Positions 42,363 to 53,100 of a stretch of DNA of 64,000 nt are shown piece after piece. The stretch comes from Bin87 sp965116565. Lineage in GTDB: Bacteria > Chloroflexota > Dehalococcoidia > Lucifugimonadales > UBA3495. The translations under genes and the position numbers were made by a program. The first letter of the stretch is position 1; each line of letters opens with the position of its first letter. Below the pieces are notes generated by a model that had not been told where the DNA came from, did no database searches, and saw only the letters and a list, made by a program, of their open reading frames with translations. The DNA lies in assembly GCA_965116565.1 (NCBI GenBank), contig OZ220699.1, positions 2,976,001 to 3,040,000 of the forward strand, written 5' to 3'.

Positions 42363-42607
42363 TGCCGCCGCGAGTCCCGGGCTTCACCATCACCGATGTA
42401 CTGCGCGCTTTTCGCAACGACGGCTGGACCATTGGGCAAGGCTCGGGACACATCCTTGCGGAAAAGGACGGTAGGAGAGTGCTGATCCCCCGCCACCCCG
42501 GCAGGGCCATCGCGCCCGGCGCCATGGGGAGCATCATCGTGCAGGCTGGCTGGACCGTGGCCAGGTTTCGCAGCCTGGTTCGCCGGCGCAACCGGTCTAC
42601 GCAGTAG
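42362..42607 (+). CDS. HicA-like mRNA interferase
   Basis: 81 residues, YcfA/HicA family: ITDVLRAFRNDGWTIGQGSG, HILAEKDGRRVLIPRHPGR, then GAMGSIIVQAGWTV. HicA is a small dsRBD-like ribonuclease whose catalytic His sits in GSHH; here the motif reads GSGHIL with one His kept. Overlap with the HicB-TPR gene (TGATG) supports a toxin-antitoxin unit in antitoxin-first order. Confidence 0.72.
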   Translation: MPPRVPGFTITDVLRAFRNDGWTIGQGSGHILAEKDGRRVLIPRHPGRAIAPGAMGSIIVQAGWTVARFRSLVRRRNRSTQ

Positions 42608-43183
42608 CGGTTCCGTCCCGCTTCCAGCGCCTCACCACCTTCACGTTACAGGCTCACCAAGTAGCGAACTCACGAAGTAGCGAAATCGCCTCAATCCTCA
42701 CGCGCCAATACTCATGCCCGATCCAATTCGTCCCATCTGAATCCATCCTGCGAATCCTGATCATCCATGCAAATTAAAACCGGCGACACCTCGCCGTTGC
42801 CCTTGCTTAGCTGACCCCGCTATCCTGTATTCATCTAGATAAAACGCGCGTTAGCAACCCGAAAAAGAGAGGCAGGATCCCAGCATCGACGGCCAACCCC
42901 GTCAGTACCAAAATCGCAACCGGCCCAGGTGGCAACCGCCGCTCAAAGACCTGACTCCTCACCGGCATTCGCCCCACTGGTGTCCCCGGGACTGTCCGAG
43001 CCCGCGCGCAGGTGCTCACTACAGCGCACTGAGTACACGGAAAAGTAGGTCAAATAGTTGCGTGCCCAACCCGGCCGTACGCTGACAACGATGCGCAGAT
43101 CCTGCCTCTCGCCCCAATCATCCCGAAACCCAATCGACAAAACCCGAAGGAGAAACCGCCCCGAACCACCAAACACCACCCCG

Positions 43184-43228
43184 CTCATGGTGAGCCTGTC
43201 GAACCATCATCCTGAGCCCGTCGAAGGC
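43184..43228. repeat. REP-like intergenic repeat, two related units
   Basis: CTCATGGTGAGCCTGTCGAA and CATCCTGAGCCCGTCGAAGG lie side by side and share a TGAGCCyGTCGAA core. Units of this type recur between genes in many bacterial genomes and metagenome assemblies. They encode no protein. Confidence 0.65.
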
Positions 43229-43286
43229 CAACGGAGAAAGCCAACCGAAACACCACGCTGAAACACCCCGACGAACCGAAAACCCA

Positions 43287-43307
43287 GGGCGGGCTTGAAA
43301 CCCGCCC
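43287..43307. repeat. orphan GGGCGGG/CCCGCCC hairpin
   Basis: A 7-bp perfect stem with a CTTGAAA loop, resembling the terminators at 10833, 31881 and 48975 but not directly after a gene and without a U-tract. Confidence 0.5.
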
Positions 43308-43469
43308 CGTCCATCCTCCTGAAAAGTGCCTGGCTGCGAGTGCACCGACAGATCCCCTCTGGGATTCATCGGCGCCACTGCCACTCGCATCGCCCCGCCT
43401 TTAATGCGCCCAAGCACGCGTGTCATCTTGTTGACACCAAATTAAGCGGGTGTTACGCTTCCTGTCGTT

Positions 43470-43740
43470 ATTCGCTGGGATGGGGAGTAGTAGGCGGTGT
43501 ATGGCCGTGTAGAGAACCGACGGTTGGTGAAAGTCGGTGGCCGGAACCCTCGAACTCGCCCCTGAGCGTCCCGCCTGAATCGCATCGAAAACCGCGTGTG
43601 TAGGGCGAGCGGATCGGCCCCGATAAAGGCTTCGTACAAAGAGTTTCGCGTCCGGCGCCGCAACCGTATCGGCACCGGCACGAAAAAGAAGGGTGGTACC
43701 GCGGGATTATAGCCCGTCCCTTCGTGGGTCGGGATTTTTT
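43470..43740 (+). ncRNA. T-box leader of the ilv-leu operon (Leu specifier)
   Basis: The T-box sequence AGGGTGGTACCGCGG is at 43690-43704. Upstream is a Stem I distal region (AGAGAACCGACGGTTGGTGA) and a specifier area CGAACTCGCCCCTGAG, with CTC (Leu) at 43555-43557 in the same setting as the CUC specifier of the B. subtilis ilv-leu leader. Uncharged tRNA-Leu would pair and prevent termination, so the branched-chain genes respond to leucine starvation. The 5' boundary is approximate. Confidence 0.88.
43713..43740 (+). terminator. T-box-controlled terminator
   Basis: CCCGTCCC/GGGTCGGG stem (one T-T mismatch), TTCGT loop, then A and six T. The T-box bulge sequence competes with its left arm to form the antiterminator. 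Confidence 0.85.
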
Positions 43741-43787
43741 ATGTCCCGATTACCCTCAAATTTGGCAAACCATCAGGAGTGGCGAAC

Positions 43788-45494
43788 ATGGAAATGACCG
43801 GCGCCGAAATTATCTGCGAAAGTCTGCTGCGCGAAGGCGTGGACACGATATTCGGACTGCCCGGCGGCGCTGTATTGCCTTTCTACGGAGCGCTTTCCGG
43901 ATATCCCAAGCTGCGCCACATCCTGGTACGCCACGAGCAGGCCGCCGCCATGGCCGCCGACGGCTACGCCCGGGCCACCGGCAAGGTCGGCGTATGCTCC
44001 GCCACCTCGGGCCCCGGCGCCACCAACCTCGTCACCGGCCTCGCATCCGCGCAGATGGACTCAGTGCCCATCGTGTGCATCACCGGCCAGGTTCCGCGTC
44101 CCGCCATCGGCCGCGACGCCTTCCAGGAAACCGACATCACGGGCATCACCTTGCCCGTAACGAAGCACAACTACCTGGTGATGGACGTTCGCGAGGTCGC
44201 CCCCGCCATCAAGGAAGCGTTCTACATCGCCAGCACCGGCCGTCCCGGCCCGGTACTCATCGACGTCCCGAAGGACGTGCTCGCCGGCGAAAAGATCGAG
44301 TTCGAATGGCCCGAAACGGTCGACCTTCCCGGATACGAGCCGCCCGGCGCACCCGACCCCCGGCAGGTCGCGGCGGCGGCGCACCTCATCAACCAGTCCG
44401 AGCGTCCGGTCATCCTGGCCGGCCACGGCGTCTTGATCTCCCGCGCCTGGGACGAGCTTCGCCAATTGGCCGAGAAGGCTCAGATCCCCGTTATCACTAC
44501 CTTGCTGGGTATCGGCTCCCTCCCAACCGACCACGTCCTCCACATGGGCATGCCCGGCATGCACGGCATGGCTTACGCCAGCCTGGCCATCGACCATTCC
44601 GACCTCGTCATCGCGCTGGGCGCGCGGTTCGACGACCGCGTCACGGGCCGTCTCTCGGATTTCGCGCCCACTGCCAAGATCATCCACTTCGACGTCGACC
44701 CCACCGAGTTCAACAAGAACGTGGTTGCCGACGTCCCCGTCCTCGGCGACCTCAAGGCCGGCCTGCGCGCCCTCGTCCGCCAGGTCAACTCCAACGTCCA
44801 CCTGGATTGGATGAGGGAGACGGACCAACTCAGGACCGAGCATCCGTCGCTGTTCATCCGCAAGTCCGACGTTCTGCTCCCCCAGCAGGTCCTCAAGGAA
44901 CTGTCCGAGGTGACCAACGGCGAATCCATCATCGTTACAGGCGTCGGCCAGCATCAGATGTGGGCCGCCCAGCACTACGGTTACAAGGAGCCCAACTCCC
45001 TGATCACCTCCGGCGGCAGCGGCGCTATGGGATTCGAAGTCCCCGCCGCCCTTGGCGCCAAGGTGGGCCGGCCCGACAAGACCGTCTGGTCCATCGCCGG
45101 CGACGGCGGTTTCCAGATGACGCTGTGCGACCTCGCCACCGCCGTCGAAAACGACATCGACGTGAAATACGCCATCCTGAACAACGGCTCGCTGGGAATG
45201 GTGCGCCAGTGGCAGGACTTCTTTTACGAAAAGGACTTTTTCTCCACCATCTACAGCAAGAACCCGGATTTCGTGAAGCTGGCCGAAGCCTACGGCATAC
45301 GCGGCATACGCGTCACCAAACAGGAGGAAGTTGCCGGCGCCATCCAGGAAGCCATGGAGACCCCCGGCCCGGTGGTGGTGGACTTCGTGGTCAAAGAGGA
45401 TGAGTTCGTGTACCCGATGATCCCAGCCGGCGAATCGGTCCACGAAATGCTGGAAGAGCCCGAGCCTGAGGGGGTGGGAATTGAAACCGCATAA
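43788..45494 (+). CDS. ilvB: acetolactate synthase large subunit
   Basis: 568 residues, ThDP-, FAD- and Mg-dependent. It makes acetolactate and acetohydroxybutyrate, the first step to Val/Leu/Ile. The ThDP Glu region is FGLPGGAVLPFYGAL ... RHEQAAAMAADGYARATGK, the FAD/substrate part is TGQVPRPAIGRDAFQETDI, and the ThDP motif is GDGGFQMTLCDLATAVENDI followed by NNGSLGMVRQWQ. AGGAG sits 8 bases before the ATG. It overlaps ilvN by 14 bp and is controlled by the T-box. Confidence 0.97.
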   Translation: MEMTGAEIICESLLREGVDTIFGLPGGAVLPFYGALSGYPKLRHILVRHEQAAAMAADGYARATGKVGVCSATSGPGATNLVTGLASAQMDSVPIVCITGQVPRPAIGRDAFQETDITGITLPVTKHNYLVMDVREVAPAIKEAFYIASTGRPGPVLIDVPKDVLAGEKIEFEWPETVDLPGYEPPGAPDPRQVAAAAHLINQSERPVILAGHGVLISRAWDELRQLAEKAQIPVITTLLGIGSLPTDHVLHMGMPGMHGMAYASLAIDHSDLVIALGARFDDRVTGRLSDFAPTAKIIHFDVDPTEFNKNVVADVPVLGDLKAGLRALVRQVNSNVHLDWMRETDQLRTEHPSLFIRKSDVLLPQQVLKELSEVTNGESIIVTGVGQHQMWAAQHYGYKEPNSLITSGGSGAMGFEVPAALGAKVGRPDKTVWSIAGDGGFQMTLCDLATAVENDIDVKYAILNNGSLGMVRQWQDFFYEKDFFSTIYSKNPDFVKLAEAYGIRGIRVTKQEEVAGAIQEAMETPGPVVVDFVVKEDEFVYPMIPAGESVHEMLEEPEPEGVGIETA

Positions 45495-46083
45495 CCCTGA
45501 ACTGCACACAATCATCGCGCTGGTGCAGGACCGGCCGGGCGTACTCACCAGGGTCGCCAGCCTGTTCCGCCGGCGCGGGTTCAACATCGCCAGCCTGGCC
45601 GTGGGCGCCAGCGAACAGCCCGGCCTCTCCCGCCTCACCTTCGTGGTAACTGGCGACCAGTACACCGTGGAACAGGCCACCCGCCACCTCGACAAGCTGA
45701 TCGACGTGGTCAAGGTGTCCAACATCTCCGCTGAGGACGTGGTCGCCAGGGAACTCGCCCTGATCAAGGTTCGCGCCACACCCTCCAACCGCAGCGAAAT
45801 CCTGGAGATGGCAAACCTGTTCCGCGCCAAGATAGTGGACGTCGGCGCCCGGTCCCTCGTCGTCGAAATCACCGGCGAGGAAGACAAGATCGACGCGCTC
45901 TACGACCTCCTCCGTCCCTTTGGAATCCTCGAACTCATGCGCACCGGCCGCGTCGCCATGGTGCGCGGCAAGGCGGCCGGCCACATCAGCGACGACGTCG
46001 GCGCCGACTCCGTGGTCATCGGGCGCAATGGCGCGTTGGCGGAACTCGCCGGCGCCGTGCCCGGACACTACGAAGGCGTATAA
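45481..46083 (+). CDS. ilvN: acetolactate synthase small (regulatory) subunit
   Basis: 200 residues. The N-terminal ACT domain (HTIIALVQDRPGVLTRVASL, RRGFNIASLAVGASEQPGLS) binds valine for feedback control and activates IlvB; a second ALS-small domain follows (IKVRATPSNRSEILEMANLF, SLVVEITGEEDKIDALY). It has a TTG start inside the end of ilvB, preceded by GGTGGGA, so translation is coupled. Confidence 0.95.
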   Translation: MKPHNPELHTIIALVQDRPGVLTRVASLFRRRGFNIASLAVGASEQPGLSRLTFVVTGDQYTVEQATRHLDKLIDVVKVSNISAEDVVARELALIKVRATPSNRSEILEMANLFRAKIVDVGARSLVVEITGEEDKIDALYDLLRPFGILELMRTGRVAMVRGKAAGHISDDVGADSVVIGRNGALAELAGAVPGHYEGV

Positions 46084-46141
46084 CCGGAAATGCCCGGTCG
46101 CGCCGGAATCAGGCCGGACAACCAAACAAGGATGAGCAAGA

Positions 46142-47152
46142 ATGGCAGTTAATATCTACACCGAAAAAGACGCCGATATGTCCTTCCTCGAGGGCAAGAC
46201 CGTCGGCATGATCGGCTACGGCAGCCAGGGACACGCCCACGCGCTGAACCTCCACGACAGCGGGGTGAACGTGATGGTGGGACTGTACGAGGGCAGCGCC
46301 AGCCGACAGGCCGCCAGGGATGCCGGGTTGGCAGTCGGCAGCGTCGCCGAAGTCGCCCAGGAAGCCGAGGTGATGATGGTCGCGATCCCCGACCACGTTC
46401 AGAAGGACGTGTACCGGGAGGAGATCGAACCCAACCTGGGGCCCGGCAAAGCCCTCATGTTCGCTCACGGTTTCACCATCCACTACCAGTTCGTCGTTCC
46501 GCCGCCCACCGTGGACGTGATGATGATCGCGCCCAAGGCCCCGGGACACCGCATGCGAGAGCACTTCGTGGAGCAGGGCATCGGCGTGCCCTGCCTCCTG
46601 GCCGTCCACCAGGACGCCACCGGAAATGCCAAGAACATCGGGCTTGCCTACGCGGCCGGCATCGGCTGCGCCCGCGCCGGCGTGCTGGAAACCACCTTCA
46701 AGGATGAGACTGAGAGTGACCTGTTCGGCGAACAGTCCGTGCTTTGCGGCGGCGTGACGGCCCTGATCAACCTCGCCTTCGAGACGCTGGTCGAGCGCGG
46801 CTACCCGCCCGAAATCGCCTACTTCGAGTGCCTCCACGAATTGAAGATGATCGTTGACCTGATCCAGCAGGGCGGGTTCAACTACATGCGCTACTCCGTC
46901 AGCGACACCGCCGAGTACGGCGACCTGACCCGCGGCACCCGCGTCGTCGACGACCACGTCCGCGAGAACATGCACCGCGTCCTCGACGACATCCAGAGCG
47001 GCTCGTTCGCCCAGGAATGGATGTCCGAGTGCGACGAGGGCCGGCACAACTTCCTGCGACTGCGCCAGGAAGCCCGCACCAGCCGCATCCACGAGGTGGG
47101 CCGCGGCCTGCGCGAGATCATGCCCTGGCTCAACCCTCGCGAAATCGAATAA
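46142..47152 (+). CDS. ilvC: ketol-acid reductoisomerase
   Basis: 336 residues, class I (short) KARI. It isomerises and reduces acetolactate. The Rossmann loop is VGMIGYGSQGHAHALNLHDS, followed by GLYEGSASRQAARDAG, whose Ser/Arg suggest NADPH use. Metal sites are ETTFKDETESDLFGEQSVLC and the C-terminal YFECLHELKMIVDL ... YSVSDTAEYGD. It is the third gene of the T-box operon, 58 bp after ilvN. Confidence 0.96.
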   Translation: MAVNIYTEKDADMSFLEGKTVGMIGYGSQGHAHALNLHDSGVNVMVGLYEGSASRQAARDAGLAVGSVAEVAQEAEVMMVAIPDHVQKDVYREEIEPNLGPGKALMFAHGFTIHYQFVVPPPTVDVMMIAPKAPGHRMREHFVEQGIGVPCLLAVHQDATGNAKNIGLAYAAGIGCARAGVLETTFKDETESDLFGEQSVLCGGVTALINLAFETLVERGYPPEIAYFECLHELKMIVDLIQQGGFNYMRYSVSDTAEYGDLTRGTRVVDDHVRENMHRVLDDIQSGSFAQEWMSECDEGRHNFLRLRQEARTSRIHEVGRGLREIMPWLNPREIE

Positions 47153-47222
47153 AAGCGACTCCGGAGGCCGGGCGGACGGCGGATTCAACGCCCCGCATCG
47201 GCTGCATCACAGGAGGAGACAA

Positions 47223-47339
47223 ATGAGTATGGAGGTACTGTGCAGAGCAGTTCACCATCGCAGTCTGGTCTTGGCGGGGCTGGCTGCGGTGGACTGCGTG
47301 TGCCTGCCCGGCCTTTCCCAGCAACGCCCAGGCAACTGA
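47223..47339 (+). CDS. 38-residue ORF between ilvC and leuA, possible leader peptide
   Basis: ATG with a very strong AGGAGGAGAC upstream. The product begins MSMEVLCRAVHHRSLVLAGL and contains seven Leu and two His codons in 38. It stops 48 bp before leuA, whose own GGAGG follows. It could be a translated leader that tunes leuA, a small protein, or fortuitous. No classic attenuator hairpin with a U-tract was seen after it. Confidence 0.4.
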   Translation: MSMEVLCRAVHHRSLVLAGLAAVDCVCLPGLSQQRPGN

Positions 47340-47387
47340 CCCGCTCGCAACACGAGCGTTGAAACCTTTCGGAGGGAAAGGAACAAA

Positions 47388-48947
<1,560 letters not shown>

Positions 48948-48974
48948 CCGGGCTCCCCCAAAACGGAAACCTGT

Positions 48975-48999
48975 AGGGGTGGGTCTTGGACCCACCTCT
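48975..48999 (+). terminator. hairpin after leuA
   Basis: AGGGGTGGGTC and GACCCACCTCT form an 11-bp stem (with one G-T pair) with a TTG loop, 28 bp after the leuA stop. The following U-tract is weak (GTTTCTT). It lies between convergent genes. Confidence 0.65.
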
Positions 49000-49025
49000 G
49001 TTTCTTGGACGCCGCCAGGTTCCGG

Positions 49026-50099
49026 TCACAGCAGCGGCATCTGCAGCGCGTGGTCCCCGGGTCCTGCGTTCTTGCCCAGGTGGATGGCCGCGTAACCTTG
49101 CTGGCGTAAGTTCGCCGCTAAATCAGGAAAACCGAACACTGTGTACACGCGCTTGGGTTGAACGGCTTTGACGTAGGCAACTAGGTCGTCAAAGTCGGCG
49201 TGGTCGCTGTAGGGCAGGCTGGAATCGCCGGGCCGCCCTCGGCCCCAGGGCTTTTCTCCCTTGCCGGCCGCCCAGCCGGTCAGTTCCAGGTAGCGCGCGG
49301 AACGTTTGGGCGGGAGGTTCTGGCCAACCTGTTCGCGAGACTTCCGCCCCGGCGGGAAAACGCATACCTCCCCATCGCGAAATTCACCATCGAACATGCG
49401 GTAGCCACCGGGGAAGCGCACGCCCCCTGACTCATACCGTTGTGCAATGTCGTACACGCTCTCCTCGCAAGCCACGGCAAACCCGGCGGCAAGCAGGTGG
49501 TGTAGGGCCTCCTGTGCCTTGCCCAACCTCCAGCCCAGGACGATGGGAATTGCGCCCTGCTCGAGCCATTGTGCGATGACCCGCACGGCGGTGGCGATGG
49601 CCTCCTCCTGAGGTGGAAATACGTAGTCCGGCCGGCCATAGGTGCTCTCGATGACCAGGGTGTCGCAGGGGACCGTCTCCGCCGGCTCGTTGATTGGCGA
49701 CGGCTGGATGCGCAGGTCTCCTGTGTACAGGAGGCGCTCACCGGTGCGCCGATCCGTAACCAGGGTCTGCGCCGAGCCGAGGCAATGGCCGGCCGGATGC
49801 AGTGCGATTGAGTATTGGGGCGTCTCCAGCGGTTCCCCATATTCCAGCTCCACTGGTTCGGACCGCTTGAAATAGTCGTCCAGCAGGATGCGCGTTCCCC
49901 GCGTCAGCACCGGACTGCGATGCCGGGCGATGTGGTCGGAATGGGCATGGGAGACTACCGACGTGTCGCGCTTGCGAAGTGAATCCAGCCAGAGGTCAAA
50001 TTGGGGCAGATACACTCCCCGGTCGAATACCACTTCCACCTGGACAACCTGGCCGCCGGTTGCGGCGAAGCCGAGTATAGCACGGTGATTGAATGCCAA
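49026..50099 (-). CDS. MBL-fold exonuclease-like protein
   Basis: About 337-357 residues, metallo-beta-lactamase fold of the nucleic-acid-processing group. The metal motif is SHAHSDHIA, followed by HPAGHCLGSAQ, LLYTGDLRIQ, IESTYGRPDY and PYSDHADFDDLVAYV. These motifs match the putative exonucleases linked to DNA ligase/helicase loci (SNM1/beta-CASP relatives). It is 32 bp downstream of dnaE2, so it may join the damage-response group. Start: TTG at 50099; a GTG at 50039 (VEVVFDRGVYLPQFDLWLDS) fits the fold better. Confidence 0.8.
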   Translation of the reverse strand: MAFNHRAILGFAATGGQVVQVEVVFDRGVYLPQFDLWLDSLRKRDTSVVSHAHSDHIARHRSPVLTRGTRILLDDYFKRSEPVELEYGEPLETPQYSIALHPAGHCLGSAQTLVTDRRTGERLLYTGDLRIQPSPINEPAETVPCDTLVIESTYGRPDYVFPPQEEAIATAVRVIAQWLEQGAIPIVLGWRLGKAQEALHHLLAAGFAVACEESVYDIAQRYESGGVRFPGGYRMFDGEFRDGEVCVFPPGRKSREQVGQNLPPKRSARYLELTGWAAGKGEKPWGRGRPGDSSLPYSDHADFDDLVAYVKAVQPKRVYTVFGFPDLAANLRQQGYAAIHLGKNAGPGDHALQMPLL

Positions 50100-50131
50100 A
50101 GGGACGTGCGGGTGGGTTGAAAGCCGGCGGG

Positions 50132-53100
50132 TTATCTCCAGTCCTGCCGGCGGCGCATGCCATCCAGATTGACCCTCAACGGCCAGGCCTTTTTGGCGAC
50201 CACGTTCAGCGTGTCGTCCCGGCGCGAGACCGTGCCCTCAACCACCACCAGGGTGTGACGCAGCGCGCCCTTGAGCCGTTCCCATTCCGCAGGCCAGACG
50301 GCCAGGGGAATCAGGCCGAACTCGTCCTCCAGGGTCAGGAACACCGCCGCCGCCAGCGGACGTTGTCGCCGTACGACCCGTCCCGCCACCCGCACTGTAT
50401 CGCCATCGCGAGTCCCGAGTAACTCCTCGCTGGTGAACACGTCGCCGAGTTCATGGCGCACCAGTTCCATCACGTGGCCGTCGGGGCACAAACCCATCAT
50501 GGCGTACTCGTCCAGCATCCGGTCGGCGCGGTCGCGTGCCGTCAGCGTGCCCGGCGCATCCGCCACCGCCATGGGCAACGCCAACTGGCCTCGACGCACC
50601 CCGGGCACATACCCGGCGCCCACCTGCCACAATGCGGTGCTCCGGTCGGTGAAATCGCTGAGGTTGTCAATGGCCCCGGCCCGGGTCAGGTTCTCCAGAG
50701 CCCCGCGGGACAGGCCGGACCGGGCCAGCACGTCGGACAGGCCGGCGAATGGGCGAGCCTCACGCGCCGTCAACAGCACCGACCCCAGCCGAGCGTCGAT
50801 ACCCTTGACGAAAGTCAGCCCCAGGCGCAGGGTATCCCCACCCTCGGCTGTGCATAGCAGTTCGGACCGGTTGACGTCAGGATGCGCCACGCGCAGGCCC
50901 AGCCGCCGGGCGTCCTGCTTCAGGGTGTCCAGGTCCCAAAATCCCATCGGCTGCTGATTGAACAGCGCGACAAAAAATTCCAGCGGATGGTACCGGCGCA
51001 GCCATGCCATCTGGTAGGCGGTGAAAGCGAACGCCAGCGCATGCCCCTCCGGGAACATGTAGTGGGGGTTGAACTTGCCGAAGATCGCCTCGGCTGCGGG
51101 CGCTGGCACCCCACGCTTGGCGGCGCCCTCAAGAAACATGTGCCGGTAGGATTCCACCAGGGCCTCGCCATTCCGGCGGCCGAAGGCGCGACGCATCCGG
51201 TCTGCATCAGCGGCGGTGAATCCGCCAACGTCCATGCCCAGTTGCACCACCTGGTCCTGAAACATGATGACCCCCTTGGATCGTTCCAGCGCGTTCCGTT
51301 CCAGCGGGTGGTCATAGTGCCAGCGCATCCCTTCCCGCCGGCGCAGGAACTCGGCCACGCCGTCGTTGGCCCCCACGCCGGGCCTTACGGCAGCCACCTC
51401 CAGGGCAAGGTCATAGATATCCTCGGGACGCATCCGCACGATGGTCTGCATCTGCGCGGCGGACTCCACCTGGAACACGCCCACAGTGTCACCCCGCCCG
51501 AGGTCTTCAAAAACGCCCTCATCCCGGTAATCAATGCGGCTCAGGTCGGGCTCAGTGCCGGTTCGGTCGCGCACCAACCGCACCGCCTCCTGCATCTGCG
51601 ACAGCGCGCCTAAGGCCAGCAGGTCAATCTTCAGGACACCGGCGTCGTCAACGCTGTCCTTGTCCCAATGGGCCACGTAACGCCCATCTATCGCCGACGG
51701 CTGGACCGGCATCAGGTCGGTGAGCGGCGTGGAACTGACCAGCATTCCGCCGGGGTGCTGGGCCAGACCCTTCGGAAACCGGGCCAACTGCTCAGACAGG
51801 GTCAGCAGATCCCGCCAACCGGGACGGTCGGCCCGGGCCAGCAGGGTGGGCGAGGTGGACAACTCCGAAACCGAATCGGTCTCCAGATCCTTGGCCAGCG
51901 CGTCAACCTCGTCGGGCGGCAGGCCCAACGCCTTGCCCAGGTCCCGCACGATGCCGCGCGCCTTGTACGTGGCAAACATCCCGGCCAGGGCAGCGTGGTC
52001 CCACCCCCACTCCTCAATGATGCGCAGGATCAGCCGCTCCCGGATGTCCCGGGGAAAGTCCAGGTCGATGTCCGGCAGCGTGGTGGCCTCGGCGGAGATG
52101 AATCGGTCCAGCGAAAGGCCGTATTCCACCGGGTCAACGTGGGACAGGCCGATCAGGTATCCGACCAGCATCGAAACCGACGACCCGCGACCCCGGCCCG
52201 GCGGCAGCCATTCCAGCGGAGTCTCCATGTGCCCCCATCCCAGTTCCAGCATGCACTCCCGGGCCAACTCCACAATGCGATGGTAAACCAGGAAGAAGCC
52301 GGCCAGATCGTGGCGGCGGATCAGGTCAAATTCCTCATCCAGCCGTTCCCTGACCTTCCGGTTGATGCCTCCGTAGCGTCGTGCGGCCGATTCCTCGCAC
52401 AGTCGCTCCAGCCAAGACTGAGCGTTATAACCGGGCGGAACCGCGCAATCGGGGTAGGCGTAACGTCCCTGTAGGTATTCAGTCAGGTTGAAATCCGAGC
52501 ACCGCTCGGCGATGACCAGCGTGTTCCGGACCGCTTCGGGATGCGACCGGAAAAGCTGGCCCATGACCCCCGGCGGCTTCAGAGCATACTGCCCGTTGAC
52601 CTTGAGCCGTTCCCTGACGTCCGACAGCGAGGCGTTCAGTCGCACCGCGGTGAGGGCATCATGCAGATGCGAACGATATGGGTCGTGATACCACACCTCG
52701 TTGGTCGCCACAGCGCCGGCGCCATACCGCTCCGCCAGTTCGCGCAGCCGCTTGTTGCGGGTGATGTCGCCGTACGCCAGATGCTGCTGCAACTCCAGGA
52801 ATACGCTGCCGCGCCCCAACCGCCGGCAGTACCTTTCCACCAGAGATTGCGCCCCTGCCCAATCGCCGTTCCGAATCAAACCCGCGAGGATGCCATCCGG
52901 CGCGCCCAGCAGCGCGATCAGCCCATCAGCGTGGGACTCCAGGAACCGCCCATCCAGCACGGGGTCGGTGCGACCGCCGGTCATGTGGGCCAGGGAAATC
53001 AGGCGAGACAGGTTGGCGTAGCCCTCACCCCTCTCCGCAATAAAGGTGACCGGGCCATCACCCTCCGGCTCGCGAACGATGAGGTCTGCCCCAATGATCG

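Larger units (their letters stand above)
42608..43454. other. 850-bp intergenic region with repeats, no firm gene
   Basis: No convincing + strand gene. Two overlapping - strand frames (42943-43188 and an ATG within it at 42968 ending 42831) are open; the second ends in a hydrophobic stretch PVAILVLTGLAVDAGILPLF, but the start of the first lies inside a repeat and composition is poor. The stretch also holds the repeat at 43184-43228 and a hairpin at 43287. Confidence 0.5.

Noticed and set aside
42831..43188. Two overlapping - strand frames, the second with a hydrophobic end
   Set aside because: The first starts inside a dispersed repeat, and neither has a good ribosome site or family resemblance.
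43724..45403. 559-codon + frame overlapping ilvB
   Set aside because: Arg/His/Pro-rich frameshift shadow of ilvB.
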